Shown: one piece after another, positions 47,229 through 56,581 of the stretch | Layout: each line of letters begins with the position of its first letter | Numbering within the stretch: position 1 is the first letter of the stretch | Assembly (NCBI RefSeq): GCF_002222595.2 | Contig: NZ_CP022413.2 | Coordinates: 132,501-196,500, forward strand | DNA: 64,000 nt | From: Blautia hansenii DSM 20583 | Lineage (GTDB): Bacteria > Bacillota > Clostridia > Lachnospirales > Lachnospiraceae | Reading direction: 5' to 3' | Translations under genes and position numbers: made by a program | Notes under the pieces: model-generated | Seen by the model: only the letters and a program-made list of their open reading frames with translations | The model's database searches: none | What the model was told of the DNA's origin: nothing

Positions 47229-48269
47229 TTATAAAAGTCTATTGCACATTTCTTCAAAATCTTCTACAAAATCTTTTACTGCATTTTCGTTTGTCGCCCA
47301 TGAAGTACAAAAACGCAGACAAGTATGGTCTTTATCCGGTTTACACTGGAAGGTAGTCAGATATTTTTTATTGATTTCATCCGCAAGAGCATTTGGGAAA
47401 ATAGGGAAAATCTGGTTTGTAGGTGCTTCGCATAAAAGCGGAATACCGGCTTTCTCAAAAGCTTCTTTTATTGGCTTCATCATGGCAATGCTATGAGCGC
47501 CTGCTTCAATATAAAGATTATTTTTAAATAATTCTTCAAATTGAACACCTAAGAACCAGCCCTTTGCCAGAATAGCTCCTTTTTGCTTCATGTTGAAACG
47601 GAAACGTTCCTTGAAGTTTTCATTTACAAGAACTAAAGCTTCTCCAAACATAGCTCCGACTTTTGTTCCTCCGATGTAAAAAGCATCACACAGCTTTGGC
47701 AAATCGGGGAAAGTAAGGTGTGTTTCCTCTTTTGCTGCCAGTGCGGCGGCAAGACGGGCGCCATCTATATAAAAGTACAGGTCGTGACGTTTACAGAAAG
47801 CATATAAATCTTCTAATTCTTCTTTGGTATAAACAGTTCCCACTTCCGTAGGATTGGAAACATACACAAGACGAGGGTCTACCCAATGTTCGTTTTCGTG
47901 CATATCAAGAACAGGACGGATTAAGTCAGGAGTCAGTTTCCCGTTTTTGGTAAGGACTGGGCATACCTTGTGTCCTGTGGCTTCAATAGCGCCCGTTTCA
48001 TGGGTGTTGATATGACCTGTTTCTGCACTGATTACTGCCTCAAACGGTTTTAAAATGTGAGAAATAAAAGTCAGGTTTGTCAGAGTTCCCCCTGCGATAA
48101 AATGAATATCGACACTAAAGTCCTCTAATGCTTCCTGAATATAATCTCTGGCAGCATCAGAGTGGATATCCTGCCCGTAGGAATGATTTTGATGATAGTT
48201 TATAGTTTCTAAAGCACGAAGAATAGCAGGCTGCATACCTTCGCTGTAATCATTCTGAAAACTGTACAT
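47229..48269 (-). CDS. Low-specificity L-threonine aldolase family protein
   Basis: A 346-residue PLP enzyme that cleaves threonine (or allo-threonine) to glycine and acetaldehyde. Family features are FIAGGTLTNLTFISHILKPFEAVISAETGHINTHETGAIEATGHK, the PLP-anchoring Asp in YIDGARLAAAL, and the PLP lysine in YIGGTKVGAMFGEALV. The length is typical. AGAGAGG lies before the ATG. A neighbouring AraC regulator on the same strand (48307) lies upstream of it by 37 bp and may share its transcript. Confidence 0.9.
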   Translation of the reverse strand: MYSFQNDYSEGMQPAILRALETINYHQNHSYGQDIHSDAARDYIQEALEDFSVDIHFIAGGTLTNLTFISHILKPFEAVISAETGHINTHETGAIEATGHKVCPVLTKNGKLTPDLIRPVLDMHENEHWVDPRLVYVSNPTEVGTVYTKEELEDLYAFCKRHDLYFYIDGARLAAALAAKEETHLTFPDLPKLCDAFYIGGTKVGAMFGEALVLVNENFKERFRFNMKQKGAILAKGWFLGVQFEELFKNNLYIEAGAHSIAMMKPIKEAFEKAGIPLLCEAPTNQIFPIFPNALADEINKKYLTTFQCKPDKDHTCLRFCTSWATNENAVKDFVEDFEEMCNRLL

Positions 48270-48306
48270 GTGAAATCCTCTCTTTCTGTGTAAACATTAT
48301 GTGTTT

Positions 48307-49173
48307 CTATTCTACCATAGAATTGCCATTATGCCCATTTGAAAATTCACGATTTTTCGCACTGGTATGGAAATGTTTTTTGTAGGCTCTGGAAAAAGTA
48401 GAATAATTTTGAAAACCGCTTAAATAACAGGCTTCTGTTACAGGTGTTCCGGACTGTATCAGAGCTTTGGCAAAAAAGAGCCGTTTAATGGTAATATAAT
48501 TCCCAACGGTATAGCCGGTGGAAGCCTTAAACAGGTGCATCAGGTGGTAACGGCTGATGAAAAAGCGTTCAGACAAATTGTCGATAGTTAAATTATCAGA
48601 AAGGTGTTTGTTAATATAGTCTAAAATGAAAAGAATTTTTTCGTTTTGACAGGTGTTGTCAGGATAAATGCTCTGCTGATTTAAAGCAGCCCGATTAAGT
48701 AAAATGAGGAGCTGAGAAACCAGCGTTTCCTGATAAAGTTTTCCGGCATAAAGAGAATTTTCTTTTATTTCATCTTCCAGACACAGCAAAATATCCCAAA
48801 TATGTTTTTGATACAAAGATGGAACACGCATAACGTAAGATTGCCGCTTTCTGGCATTGGTAAAGCACAGAGATAGGTCATTATCCTGAAAGCTTTTTAA
48901 AAACGTGGAGGAAAGATATAAAATTTGTCTTTCATAGCAGGTGTCACTTTGTAATTGCGGACAGTGAATTTCTTCCGCAGGAATTAAAACAATATCTCCC
49001 GGCAGCAGATGAAAAGCACGTCCTTCGATGTGATAGATAACATCCCCTTTTAAAAAGAAAAGGATTTTATAAAATTCGTGGTAATGGTAATGAAAATCCT
49101 GTCGGGAGGTTGTCTGTAAATGAAAATAGCGGAAATTTTCGGTTAAATAGCCTGTTTTTTGATAAGTATTCAT
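48307..49173 (-). CDS. AraC family transcriptional regulator
   Basis: A 288-residue regulator. The start MNTYQKTGYL is chosen because AAGGAG lies before it; a longer frame extends upstream. An N-terminal cupin (HYHEFYKILFFLKGDVIYHIEG, GDIVLIPAEEIH) forms the sensor. The C-terminus carries two helix-turn-helix motifs: TIDNLSERFFISRYHLMHLFK and VTEACYLSGFQNYSTFSRAYKK. It lies directly before the threonine aldolase gene and is divergent from the DapF-like gene, with a palindrome in the shared region. Either neighbour could be its target. Confidence 0.9.
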   Translation of the reverse strand: MNTYQKTGYLTENFRYFHLQTTSRQDFHYHYHEFYKILFFLKGDVIYHIEGRAFHLLPGDIVLIPAEEIHCPQLQSDTCYERQILYLSSTFLKSFQDNDLSLCFTNARKRQSYVMRVPSLYQKHIWDILLCLEDEIKENSLYAGKLYQETLVSQLLILLNRAALNQQSIYPDNTCQNEKILFILDYINKHLSDNLTIDNLSERFFISRYHLMHLFKASTGYTVGNYITIKRLFFAKALIQSGTPVTEACYLSGFQNYSTFSRAYKKHFHTSAKNREFSNGHNGNSMVE

Positions 49174-49242
49174 GGCGCTCCTTTTAAACAGCATTATTTG
49201 CAATGTTTTTAACACTATAAGGATATTATAACACAAAAGTGT

Positions 49243-49272
49243 TTGATACACTAATAGTATCAAGCATACTAT
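49243..49272 (+). promoter_or_regulatory. Palindromic operator and promoter of the DapF-like gene
   Basis: A perfect inverted repeat, TTGATAC-N7-GTATCAA (49243-49263), overlaps a possible promoter TTGATA (49243-49248) to TACTAT (49267-49272), spacer 18 bp. A second palindrome, ACACAAAAGTGT, lies immediately upstream (49231-49242). The divergent AraC regulator is a candidate binder. Confidence 0.5.
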
Positions 49273-49310
49273 ATTTAGAGAAGAACTTTTTTCGGAAGAA
49301 GGAACAGAAT

Positions 49311-50153
49311 ATGGAATTTTATAAATATCACAGTTTGGGAAATGATTATCTTATTTATGACTGCAATAAAAATCAAGAGGCGCTGGATAAGGAGAAGATT
49401 GTCAAGCTTTGCAATCGCAATTATGGTATTGGAGCAGATGGAATTGTAGAAGGCCCTTATAAAAAAGAGGGGAAAATGTATGTGAAGGTTTACAATGCGG
49501 ACGGCTCGGAGGCAGAGCAGGGAGGAAATGCTATCCGTATTTTTGCTCATTATTTAAAGACAATAAAAGAAGTACAAAGCGAAAGCTTTTCTCTCTACAC
49601 AAAAGGGGGAGAAGTGAAGCTGCGTTTCCTGAACAGAGAGGGTACTCGAATTCAGATGACAATGGGACAGCTCTCCTTTGACAGTGAAAAAATAGGACTT
49701 ACAGGACCAAAAAGAGAGGCGCTTCATGAGTATTTTAATTTTGGAGGGGAAGAATATGCGTGTACCTGTGTGTCTGTGGGAAATCCTCACTGTGTGATTA
49801 TTACAGATGAGATTTCAAGGGCAAAGGTTTGTGCAATCGGAAAATATTCAGAGGTGGCAGATTATTTTCCGGAGCGTATCAATACTCAGATTGTAAAAGT
49901 GCTGGATAAAAACAATATTCAGATTGAAATTTATGAGCGAGGTGTAGGTTATACGCTGTCCTCGGGAACTTGCAGTTGTGCAGCAGCAGGGGCAGCATAC
50001 AGACTGGGACTTATTGACTCTGATGTTATGGTACACACGCCGGGAGGAAAGCTGTGGACGCAGATTGATGAAAATTTCAATGTGAAAATGATTGGAAGCG
50101 TAAAGGGAATTTGCAGAATTGAGTTATTTGAAGACTTTTTCAGACAGATATAG
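49311..50153 (+). CDS. DapF-superfamily protein lacking both catalytic cysteines
   Basis: A 280-residue protein of the diaminopimelate epimerase family by overall fold: MEFYKYHSLGNDYLIYD, YNADGSEAE and SVGNPHC are all recognisable. The ATG at 49311 has GAAGGA before it. However, the first catalytic motif, normally CGNG(x)RC, reads GGNAIRI, and the second, normally ACGTGAC, reads SSGTCSC. Both proton-exchanging Cys are therefore replaced (Gly and Ser), and the Glu before TL is Tyr. A shifted Cys pair remains in the second motif. Standard epimerase activity is unlikely, so this may be a paralogue with another substrate or mechanism. A gene annotated dapF by similarity would be misleading. Confidence 0.75.
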   Translation: MEFYKYHSLGNDYLIYDCNKNQEALDKEKIVKLCNRNYGIGADGIVEGPYKKEGKMYVKVYNADGSEAEQGGNAIRIFAHYLKTIKEVQSESFSLYTKGGEVKLRFLNREGTRIQMTMGQLSFDSEKIGLTGPKREALHEYFNFGGEEYACTCVSVGNPHCVIITDEISRAKVCAIGKYSEVADYFPERINTQIVKVLDKNNIQIEIYERGVGYTLSSGTCSCAAAGAAYRLGLIDSDVMVHTPGGKLWTQIDENFNVKMIGSVKGICRIELFEDFFRQI

Positions 50154-50285
50154 GAATATGGTTTAAAACATTTGCTCTTTTGATGAGAAATGTGTTATAC
50201 TTACCAGCAGGGACAGGGGCGGAAGAAGGACTTTCGTCCCCTTTTGAAATGTAAATATGAGTTTATGGAAGAGGAGATGTGTGTA

Positions 50286-51374
50286 ATGACAAAAATTGAC
50301 ATTTTTTCAGGATTTCTCGGTGCAGGAAAAACAACTTTAATAAAAAAACTTCTTACAGAGGCATATAAAGGAGAACAGGTGGTTCTTATTGAAAATGAAT
50401 TCGGTGAAATCGGTATTGACGGAGGCTTTTTAAAAGAAGCAGGTATTGAAATTCGAGAAATGAACTCCGGTTGTATTTGTTGTTCTTTAGTAGGAGATTT
50501 TGGCGAGGCTTTAAAAGAAGTCATTGAAAAATATCATCCTGACAGAATTATTATCGAGCCGTCAGGAGTAGGAAAACTTTCAGATGTAATCAAAGCCGTT
50601 CAGAAGGTAGAAGACGCAGTTGACATAAAATTAAACAGCTTTACAACTATTGTGGATGTTACAAAATGCAAAATGTATATGAAAAACTTCGGTGAATTTT
50701 TCAGCAATCAGATTGAGTATGCGGGAACAATTATTTTAAGCCGTACAGATACAGAAAAAGCAACAGAAGAGAAGATTGTGACAGCAGTGGAAATCATTCG
50801 TTCTTTAAATAAAAAAGCAGCGGTAATTACGACTCCGGTAGAGAAATTAGCGGGAGAGAAAATTTTGGATATTATGGAAAATAACCGCTCTTTAGAAAAA
50901 GAACTGATGGAAGAAGAAGCTTGTCCTGTATGTGGCGGACATCATCATGAGCATGAGCATCATCATCACGATCACGAAGAATGTGGTTGCGGATATGACC
51001 ATCACCATGAGCACGAGCATCATCATCACGACCACGAAGAATGCGGCTGCGGACATGACCATCACCATGAGCATGAACACCATCATCACCACCATGCAGA
51101 CGAGGTGTTTACAAGCTGGGGTAAGGAAACTGTAAAGATATATTCACAGGATGAAATCAAGAGTATTTTGGATACACTTTCTAATGATGAAAGCTACGGT
51201 ATGATTTTAAGAGCAAAAGGTATGGTAGAAGGAAAAGATGGACAGTGGATTTACTTTGATATGGTTCCGGGAGAAGCGGATATCAGAGAAGGTTCTGCTG
51301 ATTACACAGGACGTATCTGCGTTATCGGCTCTAAAATTCAGGAAGACAAGCTGTCAGAATTATTTGGTATTTGA
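50286..51374 (+). CDS. CobW/COG0523 GTPase with His-rich insert
   Basis: A 362-residue metallochaperone-type GTPase. The ATG at 50286 is 9 bases after GAGGAG. Walker A is GFLGAGKT (9-16), the metal-binding motif GCICC is near residue 62, and the Walker B region is IIIEPSG. Between about residues 215 and 275 is a striking His/Glu/Cys-rich insert, repeated three times, likely to bind several zinc ions. The C-terminal CobW domain (about 275-360) follows. Such proteins deliver or buffer zinc or related metals. The adjacent gene encodes a second CobW-type protein. No Zur box is visible. Confidence 0.92.
   Translation: MTKIDIFSGFLGAGKTTLIKKLLTEAYKGEQVVLIENEFGEIGIDGGFLKEAGIEIREMNSGCICCSLVGDFGEALKEVIEKYHPDRIIIEPSGVGKLSDVIKAVQKVEDAVDIKLNSFTTIVDVTKCKMYMKNFGEFFSNQIEYAGTIILSRTDTEKATEEKIVTAVEIIRSLNKKAAVITTPVEKLAGEKILDIMENNRSLEKELMEEEACPVCGGHHHEHEHHHHDHEECGCGYDHHHEHEHHHHDHEECGCGHDHHHEHEHHHHHHADEVFTSWGKETVKIYSQDEIKSILDTLSNDESYGMILRAKGMVEGKDGQWIYFDMVPGEADIREGSADYTGRICVIGSKIQEDKLSELFGI
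50938..51099 (+). repeat. 60-bp tandem repeat encoding His-rich units
   Basis: About two and a half units of 60 bp encode repeats of the form DHEECGCGxDHHHEHEHHHH. The reading frame is kept through all units. The near-identity of the units suggests recent expansion by slippage or unequal exchange. Confidence 0.85.
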
Positions 51375-51401
51375 GATTTTAAATAAAGGGAGAAAACAGA
51401 A

Positions 51402-52352
51402 ATGGACGAAATCAGAGTGCCGATTTATTTTATGGCAGGATTTTTAGAAAGCGGAAAATCTACATTTTTAGATTTTACCATTGCTCAGGATTATTTTCAG
51501 ATAGAGGGCAACACCCTGTTAATTCTCTGCGAAGAAGGCGAAGTAGAATTTGATGAAAAGATGCTGAAGAAAAGCAGAACTTCCGTGGAGGTATTAAACA
51601 GCTTAGATGAATTAACACCGGAAAGACTGGTAGCTTATGATGCTTTTTATAGTCCGGAACGAGTGATTATAGAATACAACGGAATGTGGCAGGTAAGTAA
51701 ATTCGAGGAAATGCAGCTTCCAAAGGACTGGGGCATTGTGCAGCACATTGTTACCGTAGATGCCAGCACCTTTCAGGTGTATATGAACAATATGAAATCC
51801 CTGTTTGTGGAAATGGTGAGAAATGCAGATATGGTATTGTTTAATCGTTGTTCTATGGATATGCCTCTGGCATCCTTCAGAAGAAGCGTAAAAGTAGTAA
51901 ATCAGGGAGCAGAGATTATCTTTGAGGATGAAGAAGGCGAAATCGAAGATATTTTTGCGGAGGAAATGCCATTTGATGTCAATGCAGATGTAATTGAAAT
52001 CATGGACGAGGATTACGGCATCTGGTTTATTGATGCTATGGATCATCCGGAGACTTATAAAGGCAAGAAGGTTGCTTTTACGGGTATGATATTAAAATCC
52101 AGAGAATTTCCCAAAAATGTTTTTGTTCCGGGAAGAATGGCAATGACCTGCTGTGCAGATGACACCAGCTTTATCGGATATATCTGTAAAAGTCCGGAGG
52201 CGAAAAATTTGCGTACAGGTAAGTGGGTAAAAGTTGTGGCAGAGGTGGATTATGAGTACGTTTCTTCTTATCACAAAGAAGGACCGGTGCTTACAGCTAT
52301 TTCTTTAGAACCCACAGAGCCTTTAAAGCAGGAACTGGTATATTTTAACTAA
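51402..52352 (+). CDS. CobW-like P-loop protein fused to a YcgQ/DUF1980-like domain
   Basis: A 316-residue two-domain protein. The N-terminal domain has a P-loop GFLESGKS (13-20) in the setting typical of CobW proteins, and VIIEYNGMW in place of the usual EPSG Walker B region. The metal motif CxCC is absent. From about residue 215 a second domain shows GKKVAFTGMILKSREFPKNVF, then AMTCCADDTSFIGYIC, and finally GKWVKVVAEVDYEY. This matches the C-terminal part of TIGR03943/YcgQ-type proteins, which are normally fused to membrane helices. The fusion suggests a joint role in metal homeostasis with the upstream His-rich protein. Confidence 0.75.
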   Translation: MDEIRVPIYFMAGFLESGKSTFLDFTIAQDYFQIEGNTLLILCEEGEVEFDEKMLKKSRTSVEVLNSLDELTPERLVAYDAFYSPERVIIEYNGMWQVSKFEEMQLPKDWGIVQHIVTVDASTFQVYMNNMKSLFVEMVRNADMVLFNRCSMDMPLASFRRSVKVVNQGAEIIFEDEEGEIEDIFAEEMPFDVNADVIEIMDEDYGIWFIDAMDHPETYKGKKVAFTGMILKSREFPKNVFVPGRMAMTCCADDTSFIGYICKSPEAKNLRTGKWVKVVAEVDYEYVSSYHKEGPVLTAISLEPTEPLKQELVYFN

Positions 52353-52362
52353 GGAGAGGGAT

Positions 52363-52950
52363 ATGTTATTAATAGCGGGACTTGGAAATCCGGGTAAACA
52401 ATATGAAAAAACAAGACACAACATGGGTTTTGATGTTGTGGATGAACTGATAGACCGTCATGAAATTCCACAGGCAGGAATTGCTCATAAAGCTTTATAC
52501 GGAAAAGGAATAATTGGCGGAGAAAAAGTAATTGTGGAAAAGCCTTTGACTTATATGAATTTAAGCGGAGAGTCTGTAAGAGAATTTATCGATTACTATA
52601 AAATGGATCCGGAAACAGAGATGATTGTCATTTATGATGACATTGATTTAGAGCCGGGACAAATTCGTATTCGAAAAAAGGGAAGTGCAGGAGGGCATAA
52701 TGGAATTAAAAATATTATTGCTCAGCTCGGCACACAGAATTTTTACCGCATTAAGGTAGGTGTAGGAGCAAAACCAAAGGGATGGGATTTGGCTGACTAC
52801 GTTTTGGGACGTTTTTCTTCCAAGGAGAGAGAAGTGGTAGATGCAGCTATTCAGGATGCGGCAGATGCGGTGGAAATGATTATTGAAAAAGGAATTGATG
52901 CAGCAATGAACCATTATAACGGTTCAGGAAAGAAGAAAAAAGAGGAGTAA
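52363..52950 (+). CDS. pth: Peptidyl-tRNA hydrolase
   Basis: A 195-residue enzyme that recycles peptidyl-tRNAs dropped from the ribosome. The family motif LIAGLGNPGKQYEKTRHNMGF contains Asn and the catalytic His (about residue 22). PLTYMNLSGESV, IYDDIDLEPGQIRIRKKGSAGGHNGIKNI and the late RIKVGVG complete the signature. AAGGAGAGGG precedes the ATG. It is immediately followed by mfd, 4 bp after its stop; pth-mfd is a common pairing in Firmicutes. Confidence 0.97.
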   Translation: MLLIAGLGNPGKQYEKTRHNMGFDVVDELIDRHEIPQAGIAHKALYGKGIIGGEKVIVEKPLTYMNLSGESVREFIDYYKMDPETEMIVIYDDIDLEPGQIRIRKKGSAGGHNGIKNIIAQLGTQNFYRIKVGVGAKPKGWDLADYVLGRFSSKEREVVDAAIQDAADAVEMIIEKGIDAAMNHYNGSGKKKKEE

Positions 52951-52954
52951 AATC

Positions 52955-55900
52955 ATGCAGGTATTCATGCAGCCTTTAGAAAATCTGAAAGAATTTGAAG
53001 AAATTACACAAAAGCTTCCAAAAAACGAAGGTATTTTGCAGCTCTCAGGCTGTGTGGAAACTCAGAAAGCCCATATTATGTATGGGCTTTTTGAAGCGAT
53101 GAAAAAAAAGACAGGACAGGAAAAGGCTAACTGTCTGATTATTGCGGAAAATGATTTAAAGGCAAAAGAGCTTTATGAGGATTATCGTCTTTATAATCGT
53201 GAGGTTATGTTTTATCCTGCCAAGGATTTGATTTTCTTTGAGGCAGATGTACACGGAAATCTTTTGACAAAAGAAAGAATGAAGGTTTTGGCTGCGCTTT
53301 TGGAGAAGAAGGGCGTTACGGTTATTACCAGCATGGGAGGCTGTATGGATTACCTCCTTCCCCTTGAAACCATAGAGAAGCATGTACTGCATTTTCAAAG
53401 TGACAGCCCCCTTGATATGGATAAACTGAAAAAACAGCTTTTAGGAATGGGATATGAGAAAAATGCACAGGCGGAAGCACCGGGACAGTTTTCTTTTCGA
53501 GGGGGAATTATTGATATTTTCCCACTGACAGAGGACAATCCTGTGCGTATTGAGCTTTGGGGTGATGAGATTGACTCTATCCGAAGTTTTGATGCAGAAA
53601 GTCAGCGTTCCATTGAAAATTTGGATGAAATTACCATTTATCCGGCAGCAGAGATGTTGTTAAGTGATGAGGTTTTAAAAAAGGGAATAAAAAAAATCCA
53701 GAAAGACAGAGATGCAGCAGTACAGAAGTTTCGAGATGCTTTTTTAACAGAGGAAGCAGGCAGATTAAAGCAGGTGGTAACAGAAACATTGGAAAATCTG
53801 ACAGAATTTCATGATTTTTCGGCAGCAGAGCATTTTCTGCGGTATTTTTATAAAGATGTAGTTACTTTTACCGACTATTTTGATACGGAAAATACGTTGA
53901 TACTGTTGGACGAAACCAATCGTTTGCTGGAGCAGGCACAGGCTGTGGAAACAGAATTTCGGGAAAGTATGGAGCACAGGCTGGAAAAGGGGTATTTGTT
54001 GGCAGGGCAGACGGATTTATTAATCAGTACCAGACAGATACAGCAGAAAATAAACAGGAAGAATTGCGTTTCTCTTTGTACCATTGAGCAGCACAAAGGA
54101 GACTGGGATATTACGGAGCAGTATTATATTACGGCTAAATCTGTCAGCCCTTATAACAACAGCTTTGAACTTTTGGTAAAGGATTTAAAACGCTTTAAAA
54201 AGGAAGGGTATGGTGTGTTGCTGCTGTCGGGCTCCCGTACCCGTTCAGCACGTCTTGCCGAGGATTTGCGAAATGAGGAATTGAACAGCTTTTATACAGA
54301 GGATATGGACAGAGTCATTGAACCGGGAGAGATTATGACAGCTTTCGGTCATGCCAAGAAGGGATTTGAATATCCTCTGATTAAATTCGTGGTGATTACG
54401 GAGTCGGATATTTTCGGACAAGAAAAGAAGAAAAAACGAAAGAAATCCGAATACAGCGGCAAGCGAATACAGAGCTTTAATGAGCTTAGTATCGGAGATT
54501 ATGTGGTTCATGAAAATCATGGACTGGGAGTTTATAAGGGAATTGAGAAAATTACCGTAGATAAAGTTGCCAAAGATTATATTAAAATTGAGTATGCAGG
54601 TGGAAGCACTCTTTATATTTTGCCTAATCAGTTGGATATGCTTCAGAAATATGCAGGAGCGGATGCCAGAGCACCAAAACTGAATAAACTTGGGGGACAG
54701 GAATGGAATAAGACTAAGACAAAGGTTCGTGGGGCAGTAAAAAACATTGCCAAGGATTTAGTTCGCCTGTATGCCGCAAGACAGGCAACACAGGGCTTCC
54801 AGTATGAACCGGACACGGTATGGCAAAGAGAATTTGAAGAAATGTTTCCTTTTGAGGAGACCGATGACCAGCTTATGGCAATTCAGGCTGCCAAACAAGA
54901 CATGGAAAGCAAGAAAATCATGGACCGTCTGATTTGCGGTGACGTAGGTTACGGAAAGACAGAGATTGCTATTCGTATTGCATTTAAGGCGGCACAGGAA
55001 GGAAAACAGGTGGTTTATCTTGTACCAACTACAATTTTGGCACAGCAGCATTATAATACTTTTGTACAGCGAATGAAGGATTTTCCTGTAAGAGTGGATT
55101 TGTTATGCCGTTTCCGTACACCGGCACAGCAGAAAAAAACCATTGCAGATACCCAGAAAGGGCTGGTAGATATTCTGATTGGAACACACCGGGTTCTCTC
55201 CGATGATGTGAAGTTCAAGGATTTGGGGCTTTTGATTATTGATGAAGAACAGCGCTTTGGTGTTACTCATAAGGAAAAAATTAAGAAGCTGAAGGAAAAT
55301 ATTGATGTTCTTACTCTAACTGCCACACCTATTCCAAGAACACTGCACATGAGTCTTATTGGTATTCGTGATATGAGTGTGCTGGAAGAAGCACCTATGG
55401 ACAGAATGCCCATACAGACTTACGTTATGGAATATAACGAGGAGATGGTGCGTGAGGCAATCAGCAGGGAGCTGGCAAGGGGCGGACAGGTTTATTACGT
55501 TTATAATCGTGTCAATGATATTGATGAAGTTACAAATCGTGTGGCAAAATTAGTGCCGGAAGCCAACGTAGCCTTCGCTCACGGGCAGATGCAGGAGCAT
55601 CAGCTGGAAAAAATCATGTATAGTTTTATTAACGGAGAGATTGATGTGCTGGTTTCTACTACCATTATAGAAACAGGTCTTGATATTTCCAATGCGAATA
55701 CCATGATTATCCATGATGCAGACCAGATGGGACTTTCCCAGCTCTATCAGCTAAGAGGAAGGGTTGGACGTTCCAACAGGACCGCTTATGCCTTTTTGAT
55801 GTATAAGAAAAATAAAATGTTAAAGGAAGTAGCTGAAAAACGACTTCATGCTATCCGTGAATTTACGGATTTGGGAAGCGGATTTAAAATTGCCATGCGA

Positions 55901-56503
55901 GATTTGGAAATCCGTGGTGCAGGAAACCTGTTAGGAGCAGAACAGCACGGACACATGCAGGCAGTGGGTTATGATTTGTACTGTAAGATGCTGGATGAGG
56001 CTGTGCGGGAGGAAAAAGGACTGAAGCAGCAGGAAGACTTTGAAACAGCCATTGATTTGGAAGTAAATGCCTTTATTCCGCCGAAATATATTCCAAATGA
56101 ATATCAGAAATTGGATATTTATAAGAGAATTGCAGGTATCGAGTCAGAGGAAGAATATGAAGATATGCTGGAAGAGCTTATGGACCGATTTGGCGAACCT
56201 CCAAAAGCTGTTCAGAACCTTCTGGCTATTGCTAACTTAAAAGCGCTGGCTCATAAGGCATATATCAAGGAAATCAAACAAAATGGCACTGATGTGAAGA
56301 TTACCATGTTTGAAAGAGCAAAAATTGACGGGGCAGGATTTCCGCAGATTTTGGATAAATATAAGAATAATTTAAAGATGAAGTTAGATGAAGTGCCGTA
56401 TTTTATGGTTTCTTTAAAGGGAAGAAGACCAAAAGAGATTTTAGATGTGCTGAATATTCTTCATGATATTTTAATGGATTTTCAAGAACTGATACTGAAA
56501 TAA
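52955..56503 (+). CDS. mfd: Transcription-repair coupling factor Mfd
   Basis: A 1182-residue ATP-dependent translocase that removes stalled RNA polymerase and recruits UvrA. UvrB-like N-terminal modules come first (1-350). The RNA-polymerase-interacting domain lies near 500-560 (GDYVVHENHGLGVYKGIEK), followed by the superfamily 2 helicase core. Walker A GDVGYGKT is near residue 662, the DEEQRFG box near 765, and motif VI region QLRGRVGRSNRTAYAF near 930. The C-terminal domain closes the ORF. Length is typical of Firmicutes Mfd. Confidence 0.98.
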   Translation: MQVFMQPLENLKEFEEITQKLPKNEGILQLSGCVETQKAHIMYGLFEAMKKKTGQEKANCLIIAENDLKAKELYEDYRLYNREVMFYPAKDLIFFEADVHGNLLTKERMKVLAALLEKKGVTVITSMGGCMDYLLPLETIEKHVLHFQSDSPLDMDKLKKQLLGMGYEKNAQAEAPGQFSFRGGIIDIFPLTEDNPVRIELWGDEIDSIRSFDAESQRSIENLDEITIYPAAEMLLSDEVLKKGIKKIQKDRDAAVQKFRDAFLTEEAGRLKQVVTETLENLTEFHDFSAAEHFLRYFYKDVVTFTDYFDTENTLILLDETNRLLEQAQAVETEFRESMEHRLEKGYLLAGQTDLLISTRQIQQKINRKNCVSLCTIEQHKGDWDITEQYYITAKSVSPYNNSFELLVKDLKRFKKEGYGVLLLSGSRTRSARLAEDLRNEELNSFYTEDMDRVIEPGEIMTAFGHAKKGFEYPLIKFVVITESDIFGQEKKKKRKKSEYSGKRIQSFNELSIGDYVVHENHGLGVYKGIEKITVDKVAKDYIKIEYAGGSTLYILPNQLDMLQKYAGADARAPKLNKLGGQEWNKTKTKVRGAVKNIAKDLVRLYAARQATQGFQYEPDTVWQREFEEMFPFEETDDQLMAIQAAKQDMESKKIMDRLICGDVGYGKTEIAIRIAFKAAQEGKQVVYLVPTTILAQQHYNTFVQRMKDFPVRVDLLCRFRTPAQQKKTIADTQKGLVDILIGTHRVLSDDVKFKDLGLLIIDEEQRFGVTHKEKIKKLKENIDVLTLTATPIPRTLHMSLIGIRDMSVLEEAPMDRMPIQTYVMEYNEEMVREAISRELARGGQVYYVYNRVNDIDEVTNRVAKLVPEANVAFAHGQMQEHQLEKIMYSFINGEIDVLVSTTIIETGLDISNANTMIIHDADQMGLSQLYQLRGRVGRSNRTAYAFLMYKKNKMLKEVAEKRLHAIREFTDLGSGFKIAMRDLEIRGAGNLLGAEQHGHMQAVGYDLYCKMLDEAVREEKGLKQQEDFETAIDLEVNAFIPPKYIPNEYQKLDIYKRIAGIESEEEYEDMLEELMDRFGEPPKAVQNLLAIANLKALAHKAYIKEIKQNGTDVKITMFERAKIDGAGFPQILDKYKNNLKMKLDEVPYFMVSLKGRRPKEILDVLNILHDILMDFQELILK

Positions 56504-56581
56504 TTCTTGCTCGGATAAGGAAAAGCGTCTATAATAAAACAAGATATTTATACCTACAAAAGGGATTTACAGGAGGAACTT

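Noticed and set aside
50892-51135. Overlapping Met-rich frames opposite and beside the His-rich repeat
   Set aside because: These are frame shadows of CAT/CAC and GAG codons in the repeat.
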